From positions 3,188 to 47,333 of the forward strand of contig CDMY01000582.1 of assembly GCA_001179505.1 (NCBI GenBank): a stretch of 44,146 nucleotides of DNA, written 5' to 3'. Position numbers and translations under genes: made by a program. Below, in pieces: positions 11,608-23,525 of this stretch (positions are counted from its first letter, which is position 1; each line of letters opens with the position of its first letter). The stretch is from Vitrella brassicaformis (taxonomy: Eukaryota; Sar; Vitrellaceae). Below the pieces are notes generated by a model that did no database searches, was not told the origin of the DNA, and saw nothing but the letters and a program-made list of their open reading frames with translations.

Positions 11608-13058
11608 ATGCGTTGGCTGCTCCAGTGGTGGACGTCTCGCTTCTTCTACCGACGAGTTTCCGATAGCCAGCAGGATGACTCTATCACTCGGCCACTGTCG
11701 GTGGTCACGGCTCAAGAAAGCGCTGATCAAGGGCTCCCTGCTGACGTCTTTGCCCGTGTGGTCATCCCCTTTCTGCCCGTTGACGATGCCGTGCGGCTCC
11801 GGGCGGTCGGCAAGGCTTACGGCACTCGGCTGATCAATGAGGAGTTTCTACTTCGTCGCATCAGCAGCTCCCTCGCCCAGCAGCAGCTCACCGGCCTCAT
11901 TGTTGTGGAGAGGGACCGCGGCGTCGACCCCTGGTTCCGTCCCCTCCCACCATCCCTCTCGCGATTTGGGTATCTCGCTCGCTGTGCGTACGTCATCGAG
12001 CAGGCGGCTGAGTGGCGGATGATGGCCGCATTTATCAAGGTGGCAGGTGTCTGCGGTGTGGGTCGCCCACTGCCCCTGGTACTCTCGGCTGAGAGAGTGG
12101 CGGCTCACCTTCCCGACAAGGCCAGCTTCCATCGGCTGCCCGCTGCCGTGGCCGTCTACAAGATATTTGGTCTGTTGGGCATTGGCCAGCTGGAGCTCAG
12201 GGAGGGCGGCAGATGTGAGACTGACGTCTGTTTCGTGCCTTCCCGTCTGCTAGTTGGAGACATGTCTGCGGCCATTTTCGCCCTCTACCTGCTGGCGTAT
12301 GGCTGGATCGTCCTGAGCATCCCGCTGTTTCTTCTTCCTGACACGCGCAACGGCCCGCATGGTGTCTGGTTCATCGTGCGCTGCCTCGCTGCCTGGGGGG
12401 CTGCTGCTGTGTTCGTTACGCTCTTCTACCCTGTGGCGGAACTTTGCGGATGGTTGCTCGCATTCTGGCTGCACAAGAGGAGGAGGGTGGTGCAGTGGTA
12501 TGATCTCGGCGAAAGGCGATTCCGCATCATCGAGCGTGACGAGCTGTGGCAGCTCGTCCCATTCGTTCGGCCCAATCGCCACACTGACCGACCCATCAGC
12601 ACGCCCAATGATTATTGCGTGTATCGCTCCTTCAGCGGCTTTACCCTCGACTCGCTGCTGCAGATGCACGATGTTCGTTCCCGCATGAGGGTCGCTCTTG
12701 ACGTTACGGTGCGGCGGCGCTGTCCGTGTTGGGAACCGGAACCCGATGGGACTCTGCCGACTGAATTCTCCACCCGTGAACCCGACCTGTCCGTCATAAC
12801 GTGGTGCGAGGCCATGTGGGGCAAGGGCCGAAATCACTTGGCTATGCTGCCGTGTGCGTGATGGTGCTGTTGCTGAATGGTGGGTCTGTGGTGGCCGCCG
12901 TGTCTGTCATCCACAGGCGTATTGTGGTCAGGACGACCGAGGCGGAGGTGGCCGGTTGGGTTACGATCGACGAGCGGTTCCCTATCACGGTCGCTCGTGT
13001 GCGGCAGCTGCTGAGGCGACTCGGGCTCGAGAATGATGTCATTGGCCCACCGCCATGA
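11608..13058 (+). CDS. F-box-like protein with membrane segments (copy 2)
   Basis: Two exons (11608-12851 and 12917-13058) join in frame across a 65-base intron and give about 461 residues. Without splicing the frame would stop at 12861. The N-terminal F-box-like motif (GLPADVFARVVIPFLPVDDA, RLRAVGKAYG, LINEEFL) closely resembles that of the gene at 4981-6554. A module beginning YLARCAYVIEQAAEW comes next. Two long hydrophobic segments follow (IFALYLLAYGWIVLSIPLFL; CLAAWGAAAVFVTLFYPVAE), then a basic HKRRR stop-transfer and a soluble C-terminal part. The likely role is a membrane-bound adaptor for ubiquitin ligase, by inference from the F-box-like motif only. The start at 11608 was chosen because the upstream part (from 11440) looks non-coding. 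Confidence 0.65.
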
Positions 13059-13344
13059 TTGAATGGATTTGTGACATCCTGTGATGAGAATCTCTAGGAG
13101 ATCGGACGGACGATGTGTCTGACCTTTTTTTGTCTCTGACTCACATACATATCCATGAATTTAATTATTGGTGTATCTATCTAATCATGATTATGATATC
13201 GCGGGATCGCAACTGTCCATTCATTTCATTCGCGCACCCCCAGTGACAGCCCCAGCACATATACGCATCCACGAGTACGGGTACACGCATCCTGTCACGC
13301 ACACTACACACACACATACATACAGACATGTGCACACACAACTA

Positions 13345-14256
13345 CTACCGAGGGCATTCCGTGTGCGCCTTGACAATCACGTGTGTGAGGGTCTCCTTCA
13401 CGGCCGCCGGGCCCTCCAAATGCCGAACGCTATCTTCAAGAGACACCAGCTTCTGATACTTCAACATCTGCCCACCACACCCACAAGACCCACACACGTA
13501 CTGCATCCATCCCCTCGTGTGTGTACACACCTGTATTCTATCAACATTGTCATAGAAGAGGTCTGTAAGGGTGTCGGGGATCCTCAAGTCCACCGCACAC
13601 GAGAGGCCGCCCGCTTTCGACGGCACCAGCCCAGCATGGATGGGAGACACCCACACCTGAGTGCCGTTCGGCAACGTGAACAGCGGCAAGTCGGCTGCTC
13701 TGTGCCACTCAGACACCTGCATGCACAGAGCGGCCTCTTGTGTGTCTCAGGCCTTCCTCTCTCCCTGATCTCCGTTTGCCTCACTGTATAGTGTGTCGGG
13801 CTTTATTCGCCTGACTGTGCATTGCCACAGGCTGACTGGCGGCGGGATAACGCGATAATGCTGGCCGTTGTCAGCCGTCTTGTCGACCACCTGACCCGTC
13901 AACAGACGCTCCTTCTCACCTGCACAGACGGGCACACTCCTCTCCTGTTGCCCGTCTCACTTGTGAGTGACTGACCATCAGTGAATGAGGGCACCAGGTC
14001 GGGCGTGACAATGTCCTTGGGCCCTTGGAGCTGCAGCGTCGTCTTGGCATCGCGGGGCGACACACGAATCCAACAGTAGCTTCCAATCGCCGCATGGCGA
14101 GACACAGCAAGGCCCTTGAGGGGTTTTGTCAACAGCAGTGAGGCCAGCGTGACCTCCTGGTCCCATGGTGCGACGATAGAGAGGGCGTCGAAGATTGCGG
14201 ATGAGGCGGAATCAGATGTCGCATTGGCTCGGTTGTGCTCAGAGTCCACCCTGACC
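13345..14256 (-). CDS. Protein of unknown function, possibly secreted (5' end unresolved)
   Basis: Four exons join in frame: 14256-13976, 13919-13837, 13716-13531, 13467-13345 (stop). They encode about 225 residues starting VRVDSEHNRANATSD. Recognisable stretches are ALSIVAPWDQEVTLASLLL, YCWIRVSPRDAKTTLQL and DLPLFTLPNGTQVWVSPIH, but I cannot assign a family. Upstream on the same strand, an ATG at 14388 begins a signal-peptide-like sequence (MMNRRFLVLLHLTFTAVKA) that would suit a first exon. No GT donor in the phase needed by the exon at 14256 is convincing, so I do not join it. Introns are 57-120 bases with TGCAG-type acceptors. Real coding status is likely because four exons keep frame. Function is unknown. 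Confidence 0.5.
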
Positions 14257-14388
14257 CTGCAAACGTAATCTTGAAGTAACAGTCTGGTTCATGGCTTGCT
14301 GGCTGTGTGGTTGCCTTGATAATTCGCCATTGGCCTTCACTGCGGTGAAAGTGAGGTGCAGGAGGACGAGAAACCGTCGATTCATCAT

Positions 14389-15229
14389 CAATTTCCGATA
14401 CGTCCCTGAGGAGGAGACGGAAAGAGAGACAGGATCATGCAGTGCAAAGCCATCTGTTCAGTAAACTTCTGGTGCATGGAAGCATCAGTGAGCTCTCTCC
14501 AGCATCAAATTACTTGATCTATCCGTTTCGTCAGCCGCAGAGCACTCTTGCCCCCGTAAAACACTCCGGGCCAGGCTCAGATTCTGAGGATTCTTTCCAT
14601 GGGGGAGCGGTGGGCTTCAGCCTCTACCCCTCGACACAATCGTGTTCCGCACCCTCCTTGCGTCAGCATCTACTTCAGGCCCGAAACACCTCCATTGGCT
14701 TGGTGGTGGCGACGTGAAAAGACCAGTGCTCTCAATGCATAATTGAAAGGGGCCCATCCATAAGGTGGCTGTCCCTTTGCTACTCTTAGCTGCATGGCCA
14801 TTCATTTTTGATTTGAATGCATGGGCAAGTCCATTCCATTTGCTCGCACAAGTCGATAAGCTAACTCGGCGTGGCTGCGGTGCTCTGTCGTGCGTCGTGA
14901 GACAGCAGGAAATATGCACGGAGGTCGTCTTCACACGCATACGACAAAGCAAAACCGCCTCACATCACCGGTCATTGTGATGACACCCGACATGACCGAC
15001 CGACACCCCTCTCCATTCCATCGCATGCACACGAGCAAAATCGCAACGGGGTCAAGTCAGTGGGAAAAACTCAGCCGCCTCAACGTTAAGACACACACGC
15101 ATCTCACCCCACACTCATATCAGTCAGTATCGTACACATACAACAATCAGAATACTCACAATCAATCGACCGAGAGGAGGAAGTGAAAAATTCGCATCGC
15201 TCCCTCCCTCTCTCTCCGTCTTGCCTGTC
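14389..15229. other. Intergenic
   Basis: Between two minus-strand genes. Open frames on both strands here lack splice support or recognisable motifs. I see no gene. Confidence 0.5.
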
Positions 15230-16469
15230 TCAGTATCCGGCGGCCTTGTCGATGGGCGTCAGCATCTCCTTCTCGCCCGCCAGGAATCGGTCCAGGTTGC
15301 CCTCCATGACGTGCAGGGCACACTCGCTGTAGTCGGGCGTCCAGTCGGCGTTGTGGGCCGTGATGAGCACGTTGTCCAGCCCCCACAGCCCGGAGCTCTC
15401 CGGCAGCGGCTCCACGTGGAACACGTCAAGCGCCGCGCCCCTGATGGCGCCGCGCTTCAGCACGTCGATCAATGCGTCCTCGTCAACCACTGTGCCACGA
15501 CCTGCACCCATCCATCCATCCATCCATCCACAACACGTACAGGATGGCCGTGCGTGTGTCTGTGTCTGTGTCTGTGTCTGTGTCTATGTCTGTGTCTGGG
15601 TGTGCTCTGACCGATTGAGATGAAGACGGCAGTTGGCTTCATGGCGGCGAACTCCTTGGCGCCACAGAAGTTGAATGTGTCTGGCGTCCCGGGCAGCGAG
15701 CACACGACATAGTCCGAACGACGGAACACCTGCACAGAACGCACATCACATGCACACAGTCATGAACGAAAGCGTGAATCGATTGCATATGTGTCCAATC
15801 CATCTGTGTATGTGCAGTCTGGCTGACCTCCATCTTTTCCTCCTCGATTTCTGGCGAGAAGACCTCGTCGGCCAAATCGTCAGCGCCCTTGTTCTTGGAG
15901 CGCCTGAGTGCCAGTATCCTCATGCCGAAGGCGTGTTTGGCGATCTTGGCGGTGGCCTTGCCGATGTCACCGAAGCCCACGAAGCCCATGCTCTTGCCGT
16001 GCAGCTCGTGCATGATGAACTTGTCCCAGTGCCGCGACTTGGTGTTGGCCATGATCCGCGGCACCTGCTTCTCGAAATGCAGCGCCGCAGCCATCGAGTA
16101 CTCGGCCAGCGACCGGCTGAAGGCCCCCTTGGCGTTGGTCACGGGGATGTCGGGCCGGTTCAGCAAAAACTGCTTGATGAAGGGATGCAGGGGCTCCAGG
16201 CCGGCGAACCACGAGTGCACCCACCGCACCTTGGGCAGCAGCGGCCACAGATCAGGGAGGATCTTGGCATCACCTGGCGGCACCCACACGAGCGCCTCGG
16301 CCTCGCTCAGATTGGGGTAGGCGGTGAACTCGGCGAGCGTGTTCCCGAGCAGGATGTCGGCCTTGCTCTCAAGGGTGCGGACGAGGGGGAGGGCGGCTGC
16401 CGAGGGATTCTTGTCCTTGTCGGCCAACACAGCTATGACGATCTTCTGGGATGAGGGACGTCCATTCAT
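15230..16469 (-). CDS. D-isomer-specific 2-hydroxyacid dehydrogenase family protein
   Basis: Three exons (16469-15828, 15729-15612, 15501-15230) encode about 343 residues. The family uses NAD(P)H to interconvert 2-keto acids and D-2-hydroxy acids. The Rossmann nucleotide-binding loop is GFGDIGKATAKIAKHAFG. The catalytic triad is visible: Arg in SIGRGTVVDEDAL (split by the second intron), Glu in DVFHVEPLPESSGLW, and His in ITAHNADWT. The region preceding the loop (FSRSLAEYSMAAAL) is also typical. Substrate cannot be told; it could be glyoxylate/hydroxypyruvate reductase-like or a phosphoglycerate dehydrogenase relative. No targeting peptide is evident from the ATG at 16469. Intron 2 carries a (GACACA)n-like repeat and an (ATGG)n tract. 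The gene is head-to-head with the M13 peptidase, 214 bases apart. Confidence 0.88.
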
Positions 16470-16683
16470 TGTTGTCGTCTGGGGAGGAGGCTGCGGGGAA
16501 AGGAAATTGAATGAGAGAAGCGCCGGTGCGAGCTTGACTGGGAAATTGGACCGTTTCACGGTCACTTCGACGTGCGGACGCGAACGTCTTCACCGTGCAA
16601 GCATAGCGACAGCTGCGGCAAGCAAGGCTGTTCAGCGCCATCGCACAGGCGTCTGCGCCAGGCCAACACGACTGAAGCCACCG
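16470..16683. promoter_or_regulatory. Divergent promoter region
   Basis: 214 bases lie between the start codons of the hydroxyacid dehydrogenase (minus) and the M13 peptidase (plus). A shared promoter is inferred from spacing only. Confidence 0.35.
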
Positions 16684-19600
16684 ATGGTGATGATGCTTCA
16701 GCGGCTGCTGCTGTGCCTTTGCGCCGTCTTTCTCTTCGGCGTCAGCCAGGTGAGGATCAGGAGTGCTTTTGTGGACGAAAATAGGTGTGTTGTCATCTCC
16801 GTACAGGCCGCGCCCATTGAAACCTTGATTGAGACTGTAGCGGATGTCCTCAACCAAACAGCCGACCCATGCACCGTACGCAGACCTCTTCTGCACAGAT
16901 CTGAGCCTGTGTTGAGATGTGTCTGTCGGTCCATGCAGGATGTGGTAGAGTACTCGTGCGGCAAGTGGCGGGAAGCCTTTGAGCTGCCCAAAGAGGAGTC
17001 AAGATGGCTGAGAGCGTTCCATGGGCTCGACAACACAACAAAGTCAACCAACTGCGTGCACACCACTTGACAGATCAGAACACACGGGCCATCCACGTGT
17101 CTGCCCGCGTCTGCTTCTGTCCAACAGGCATTTGATCCGTGACGTCCTGGATGGTGGCAAGTGCTCTCAGCTGCCCAATCAAGAGGAGAAGAAAGAACCG
17201 GCAGACGGATGGGAGGAACTGCTGTTTTGCTACTACCAGGTGACGAAACACACGCGCGATCACACACGCGCTCATGTCGGCTGCTGCATACGTTGTCTGT
17301 CATTCAGGCGTGCATGGATCAGGACCGCTTGGATGAGCTGGGCAGCCAGCCTCTGCTGTCCTTCATGGAAAGAGAGCTGCCATTTCTACTGGAGACAGAC
17401 ATCGGTGGATGGGAAACGATGACACCAGCTGGTCAGTCAGCCGATGCACGTGTACAAAGGTGTGGGAACACACATCACACACGACACGCCTACGTCTGTC
17501 TGCTTTGTTTCCCGTGTGTATGGTATGCAGAGAAAGGCAAAGTGATGGCTGAGATCCTGGCTCGCATGCACATTCACCCCTTTTCGCCGTTCTTCTCTGT
17601 TTACCTCGACGAGAACCCCCTTGTGGAAGAAGACAAAGTTGGGATTGCGATCAGCCAAGGCGGCCTTGTCCTGGACTATGGCCAGTACGACGAGGAGAAA
17701 GTGCTTCAGGCTTACTTGGATTATCTCTCTGGAAGCCAGGAGCTCTTCCAAAGCGCCGTTGCTACCGGCAGTCCGCCGTCCCTCAAAGGCTCCCGCCGGG
17801 CTTTCCTGGAACCACCTGCCGCTGCTGAGGAGACACTGGACATTGAGAAAGACCTGCAGAACATCTCTCTCAGCCCAACAGAGATAAAGGATCCTGTTGC
17901 GACAACGAATCTGATGACCTTTGCTGACCTCAAGGACCTGATGCCTACATTCGACTGGGACACATTCTTCAAGACATTCGGTATGGAAGCACGAAAGCAC
18001 GCGGCCAATGGTACTGCATGAGATAGAATGTTCGTTGTGATGCTTCCATCCTTCCTTCAGGTGATGCACTCGGCTTGCCGGCAATGACAAACGAGACCGA
18101 GGTCATCATCCACAACGAGACCTACTTCCGCGAGCTTAATAAGCTCCTCACAGAAGTGTGGGACGACAAGGCAATCCTGGCATACCTCCAAGGGCAACTA
18201 TTTTCCGGGTAAGAGCAAAAGCTCAATAATGGCACACACCATTACGGGATTGCCTGTGCCCTTTCTCGTGCATATGTGGTCTGTCTTTCAGAATGGGTGC
18301 CTTGTTGAGCCGTGAGTGGTTGGAATTGTCATACGACTTCAACCGGAACGTCAAGAATGCCGAGCCCAGGGAGAGATGGGATGAATGTCAGGGTATGGCA
18401 AGAAGCACACTGAAATGGGTCAGACAATGTGAACAGCAAATCAGCGACGGAAAGGGAGAACAAGAGATCTTTGCGCTGTCCTTTTTCTCAGATCGTCGCT
18501 CGTGTTGTCCTGGAGGAGTTCGACCCGAACCTGAAAGCGGTGGCGGACGCCATGGTCGCCAACGTGAAAGCTGCCTTTCGCGATGTGCTGGACGAGATCC
18601 AATGGATGACCAATGAGACCAAGTGAGTGCATTGAGTGCATGCCGAAGCGCACGGAAGCTCTGCTGGCATGGTGGGTTGCTCATCCAGGGACGTTGCGTA
18701 CGAGAAGCTCGAGAAGGTCTGCAACACATCCGTCCACCCATGTATGTGTGCGGGTCTTTCTGTCTGGGTGTATCGAGAAGGTCACTTACCAGATCGCCAA
18801 TCCCGCATGGATCCTCACCGACGAAGAATATCGCGTCAACTTCGAGAAGATCTACGGTCCTGAGACGGCGGCCGCTGAGCTGGATGCTCATCTTTTCGAT
18901 GCAACTCTATACGTCCAGGAACAGACGGTATGCGAGGGAGCGACCAATGCTTCACACTTGCGCGCTTCAAACCTCTCCGCCTTGCTTACTTGTCAGCAAC
19001 GATACTCTGTGAGTTTCTTCGGGAAGCCATTCGATCGTGAAGTCATCGGCTGGTATCGCTCGCCCATTGACACGAATGCCTTCTACGTTGCTGATTGGAA
19101 CACCATGTGAGTGGGACGAGGTGAAGATTGGCGTGCGTGCATTATCATGCGTGTATTCTGCATGTCCTGGGCATCGCAGGACCTTTCTTGCCGGCATATT
19201 GCAAGCGCCTGTGTTCTACCCATTCAACGAGAGTGATGACTCTGAGAACGCCATTCTCGCGAAGACGGTCAGACGACCAAACAAGCGTGTCTCTCTCTCT
19301 CCCTCTATTGAAGTCTTTGTCTTTGTGTGGATGTGTCAATGTCTCGGCAGGCGATCAACCATGGTGGCATCGGGGCTGTGATGGGTCACGAACTAATCCA
19401 CGGTACGTGAGCATACAGGCAACTGACGATTGATGCCGCCCATCCAACTGTCCCTCTGCTTCGCATGGCCGTTTGACAGGGTTCGACACAAGAGGCCGCG
19501 AGTACAATCCCGACGGCCTGCTGTTCAATTGGTGGAGCGATGTCTCTCGGGTAAGTAAGCGACGTCATGTATAATTCGTCGTGTACTCACTCTCTCTGTC

Positions 19601-20085
19601 TCCCTCTCTCGCCTACGTGAATGCAGACTGAGTTCGAAGCCAAGACTGACTGTGTCGTCGCACAGTTCTCCGAGTATGTGGCCGTCGAAAAGGGGGAGCT
19701 CGATGACCTGCAAGAGGACATCAAAGTAGATGGCTTGCTCACCGTGACGGAGAACACGGCTGACTTAGGAGGGATCTATCTCGGCTACAAGGCGCTACTC
19801 AAGGAGCTGACCGAAGAGCAGCTGCAGATCAAGCCGCTGGAGGAATACGGACACGACCTCACTGTCGGACAGCTGTTCTTCCTGGGCTGGACACAGGTTT
19901 GGGCATGCCACGAGACGCGGCCCGAAGAGAGGAAGAAGCGCGTCGAGAGGGACTATCACGCGGCTGCAGCAGTGCGGGCGCTGGGGCCGGTCTCCAATCT
20001 GGCTGAGTACTCGAAGGCCTTCAACTGCCCGCCGGACTCGGCCGTCAATCTGCCGGCCAGGGACGAGCAGTGCAAAGTGTGGTAG
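16684..20085 (+). CDS. M13 family zinc metallopeptidase (neprilysin/endothelin-converting-enzyme type)
   Basis: Sixteen exons: 16684-16749, 16807-16875, 16939-17042, 17128-17239, 17308-17431, 17531-17980, 18061-18208, 18292-18391/2, 18492-18622, 18689-18716, 18781-18927, 18997-19106, 19180-19267, 19351-19402, 19480-19550, 19627-20085. They give about 752 residues, normal for the family. The signal peptide is MVMMLQRLLLCLCAVFLFG. The N-terminal M13 hallmark reads VEYSCGKWREAF. The zinc site is HELIHGFD (HExxH), split by intron 14. The third ligand and Asp are in ENTADLGG (ENxAD form). The NAFY segment and the C-terminal CKVW match the conserved NAYY and CxVW of M13 enzymes. It should be an extracellular or lumenal endo-oligopeptidase. 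One splice junction (after exon 8) is out of phase by one base (see findings). Confidence 0.92.
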
Positions 20086-20894
20086 ATAGGGGGGGAGTAC
20101 TCCGTTGTGTGTTCGTTGTACCTGTATGAGTGTGTCTCGCGAATCGTTTGCACGACTAAGGGCTGGCTGTTCATAGATATCGACGTGTGTTTATAGCAGT
20201 GTGTTGTCCTTTTTGGAGAGCTCAGTTATTGTGGTGTGGGCGTGGATGAGGTAGGCATAGTTTCCGATCCAGTGAGGCCAAAACGGACCCCTGCTGAGGT
20301 ATGTGCGTGAGTGAGTGAGTGAGTGGGCGAGTGGGAAGGGGTTTATAGAAGTAGCTGGAGTTGTTTCTGTCAGCTAAGTTTGCTGAAGGCCTCAATGACC
20401 TAATCAACGTGCTGCGTCATGCCTGCCTGCCTGTCTGTCTGTCTGTCTGCCTGACCACAATGGCTTGGAAGACATTAAGTATTTGTGAGAGAGTGACCAG
20501 TCGGGGTCCTCAAGCTTCTTCTTTGTCTCTATCTATTGTTCGTGCTGTCTGTCTGTGTACTGTCTTGTCAGCAATGTGTGTGTGCGTCCATGCGGTTTAT
20601 CTCCCGTAGATATGGACACAGCTTCTCCATAATCGATAATAGACATGATGTGGACACATGGATATTGGCATGCTCACCTGAGTCTTTTCCAGGCCTGCCT
20701 GCCTGTCTGCCTATCTATCGGGTCGGTCTGCGTGTGTCCGCACAGCGACGAACCAATCAAACAGACAGAATGGGTGACTGACTGACCGACAAACCAGCTG
20801 CCACTGCACGCCTTCCTTGTACACTAACGCACAGATGCACATATATGACACCCACGGAGAGGAGAGGAGCCATCCACCCGTCGCTTCAGTTCAT
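20086..20894. other. Intergenic between convergent genes
   Basis: This holds the 3' flanks of the M13 gene and the mitochondrial-protein gene. It carries (TGAG)n (about 20307-20325) and (CTGT)n/(CTGC)n tracts (20422-20452, 20695-20715). No gene is supported. Confidence 0.6.
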
Positions 20895-22908
20895 TCACTT
20901 CTTCTTCTTGGCTTGCTGTCTGACGTGCAGGGGGTTCTGTGTGGTGAGCGAGCGGATGTACGTCAGCCGACCGAACGCAGCGATGCGGGGCTTGCTCCGC
21001 TTCGTGTTCAACGGATGCCTGCACACACACACACACACACACACAGAGAGACACGCACACGGCAATATGCGTCACACGACGACACGCGCATCCATCAACA
21101 ATACCTCTCCACTGGGAGCGCCCTGTTGAGCAGCGCCCAGTAGTAGTGGCTGGGGCCGATGTTATCCCAGACCTCCTTCATGGCATTGATGGCCTAACCA
21201 CAGTCACATGATTCACACACATGGAGAGGGAGGGAGGGAGACATAAAGAGATAGATGCCAATCAGCGTGCAGACAGCTGCTGTGGTGGGCGGTGGTCTCT
21301 CACTCACCCGTATTTTGCTGGCGAAGTCCCAGCCGCGCGATCGCTCGAGGATGCGGATCGTGTGCACCACATTGGCCCGATCTAACGGACGGACACGGAA
21401 GGGAGCAAAGGACGATGTGCACCTGTTAGTGCAGCTGGCCCGTTCTATCATCTCGCTTACACTTCCAGTCCTTAGGCAGAGAGTGCGCGAAGCGCTGGAG
21501 AGTCGGGTACCTGCACACACACACACAGACCATACACACACTCGAGCGTCCGTCCGTCTATGAGCCATCCACCCACCGACCCATGCACCGTATTTTGGCG
21601 AGTTCTTCTTCGAGCGGTTTCCTCGGTTTGCCCATGGTGATGCCGCCCGTGACACCATGGGGGACGGCACTCTCGAACCCGAAATGGTTGCGGAAGGGGT
21701 GCAGGGGGTGGGCCCTGACGAGCGGAGGGAGTGATGAGTGGATGGACAGCACAACACACACACACACAAAGACAGTAAGGGGACCTTTTCCTTGTGTTGA
21801 TATTTCTGTCTCCTCACTCTTCTGTGGGCTGGTTCTCCGGCAAAATGCTCAGGACTTCATCCACGTCAACCTTCTCACCTGCGCACACATTAGCTCCCAC
21901 ATGCATGTTCGTGCATTGGCTGGCCTCATCCACCCACCGACCCACTTACTCGCCCACCGTTCTCTCTCTTGACGTGCAGCTCGTTGATGATGGCCCCGAT
22001 GGCGTGCAGCTTCTGCTGCAGCCTCTCACGGCTGTCGTAGTGGTACCGCACATCGCCGCGGAAGGCCATCAACGGCTCAATCACCTCGGGCGGCATCTTT
22101 GCCTGGAGGACAAGACGGAGACAACACTCCCTCTCTCTTTGCGTGCATGGCTGACTGACATCTCTCTGTGGGTGTGTGGATTACCTCCAGCCGCAGTTTG
22201 GTCAGGTCTGGCCGATACTTGTCCAGATAATTCTCCACCTGCACACACACACAGCGACAATCCATCCGTTGAGGTAGACATACGGCCGTGCCGCAGACAT
22301 TTGTGTGTGGTGTGTGGCGTGTGGTTTGTGCGGTGCGGTGCATGCCTGTTCCTCGTCGAGTTTGTTGCGCGTGCAGTGGTCGTAGAGGATGCGTTGGAGC
22401 ACCGCCCGCTTCATCATGTAGGGGTTGTCGTAGTCAGCCAGCACGTTGACCAGCTTCGGACGGCTGCAATGACACACAATACACTTCCGCCTTTAGCCAT
22501 CGACGGACGCATCTCCAGGGCTGACCTTTGATCCATTAGGTCGTCCCTCACTGCATTGGACATGACGTCGAAGAACTGGTCGGTCGGCGCACTCTAAAGG
22601 AAGGGATGAACCGACATGACAGCACATCATTAGAGTGCACAGTGACTGGATTGACATACCGGCGTCTTCCACTGGTTCTTGAGCCGTTTTGTGATGTGCT
22701 CGTAGAGTTCCGCCTTCTGCCGGTCCTCACAGAGCGTCTGCAGGGCGACGCGGTCAGAGAAGGCCTCTGACCTGAGAGTGAGTTACACCCACACAGACAA
22801 ACAAACGTTTGTGTGACGGCGGCCGACGGCTGTTGGCTGTCTTGCCGACTTACTCGGCTGGCTGCTCCTCTGCGCCCATCAGCTGAAAGCGTTTGTACTG
22901 CATACAAA

Positions 22909-22942
<34 letters not shown>

Positions 22943-23479
22943 GAGCAAGCACAGGCAATGGTTGGCTATGTGTCGGTCTGTCTATCTTTCGCCCAAACGC
23001 ACCTTGACGGGTTTCCGCCGCGCATAAGCTGGCTTCCCCTTCTCCCGCTTCTTGACGCCCCGCTCCCTTTCCTCCTGCTCACGCCTGTCCACCACACGCC
23101 TCTCCACCAGCCGACGGTCACGGCCCTGCAGCTCCGGCCCTATCTGCATCGCCGCAGCGTCGTCCGACTGCCACTTGGGCACCTCAGCCGACGGCGGATA
23201 CACTCGCCGGTCGATGAGGGTCTTGCGCGCGTCCCAGTTGCGCCTGTCGAACTGCCGCAAGAGCGCCTTGACCCGGGCCTTCTTCCGTGCCGCATCGGTG
23301 AGGAGGGATGAGTCATAAGCTGCTTCTTCTGTTTGGGGTAATGCTGGGGAGTCGGGGCTGTCGGTTGGCTCACGGGGCGGGGTAGAACGGGAAGACAAGA
23401 GGCGCGTGGTGGTGCACCTCACGAAAGAGCCAGATCCTCGGTGGTGGGGAAGCAGCGCCGCACATCGATGGCGGATCAT
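20895..23479 (-). CDS. Mitochondrion-targeted protein of unknown function (complete copy)
   Basis: Thirteen exons join in frame to 513 residues: 23479-23003, 22897-22854, 22771-22660, 22593-22526, 22463-22346, 22238-22185, 22102-21958, 21878-21818, 21714-21589, 21510-21461, 21381-21308, 21193-21105, 21018-20895. The first 38 residues are Arg/Ser-rich with no acidic residues, a good mitochondrial presequence. The body is highly charged (ERRVVDRREQEERERGVKKR). Later segments include HPLHPFRNHFGFESAVPHG, and the C-terminus ends in four lysines. The charge and length suggest a mitoribosomal or other organellar RNA-binding component, but I recognise no family. Intron 5 has a GC donor (CAG|GCATGC at 22345). 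Exons 1-8 and the start of exon 9 recur almost unchanged at 24540-26359. The start is the first ATG. Translations reaching 23527 begin with GTG. Confidence 0.75.
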
Positions 23480-23525
23480 TGTAGAAATGGAAGATGCCAG
23501 ATGGGTACCACTTGGCCGCCTTGAC
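21701..23525. repeat. Segmental duplication, unit 1
   Basis: This block is nearly identical to 24540-26405, including introns. Homology stops at the shared CGCCTTGAC 46 bases upstream of the start codon (23525 and 26405). At the other end it runs into the sequence gap. Differences are scattered substitutions, microsatellite length changes and small indels. Confidence 0.95.

Noticed and set aside
14442-14717. Plus-strand 91-codon frame
   Set aside because: No recognisable protein character and no neighbouring exons.
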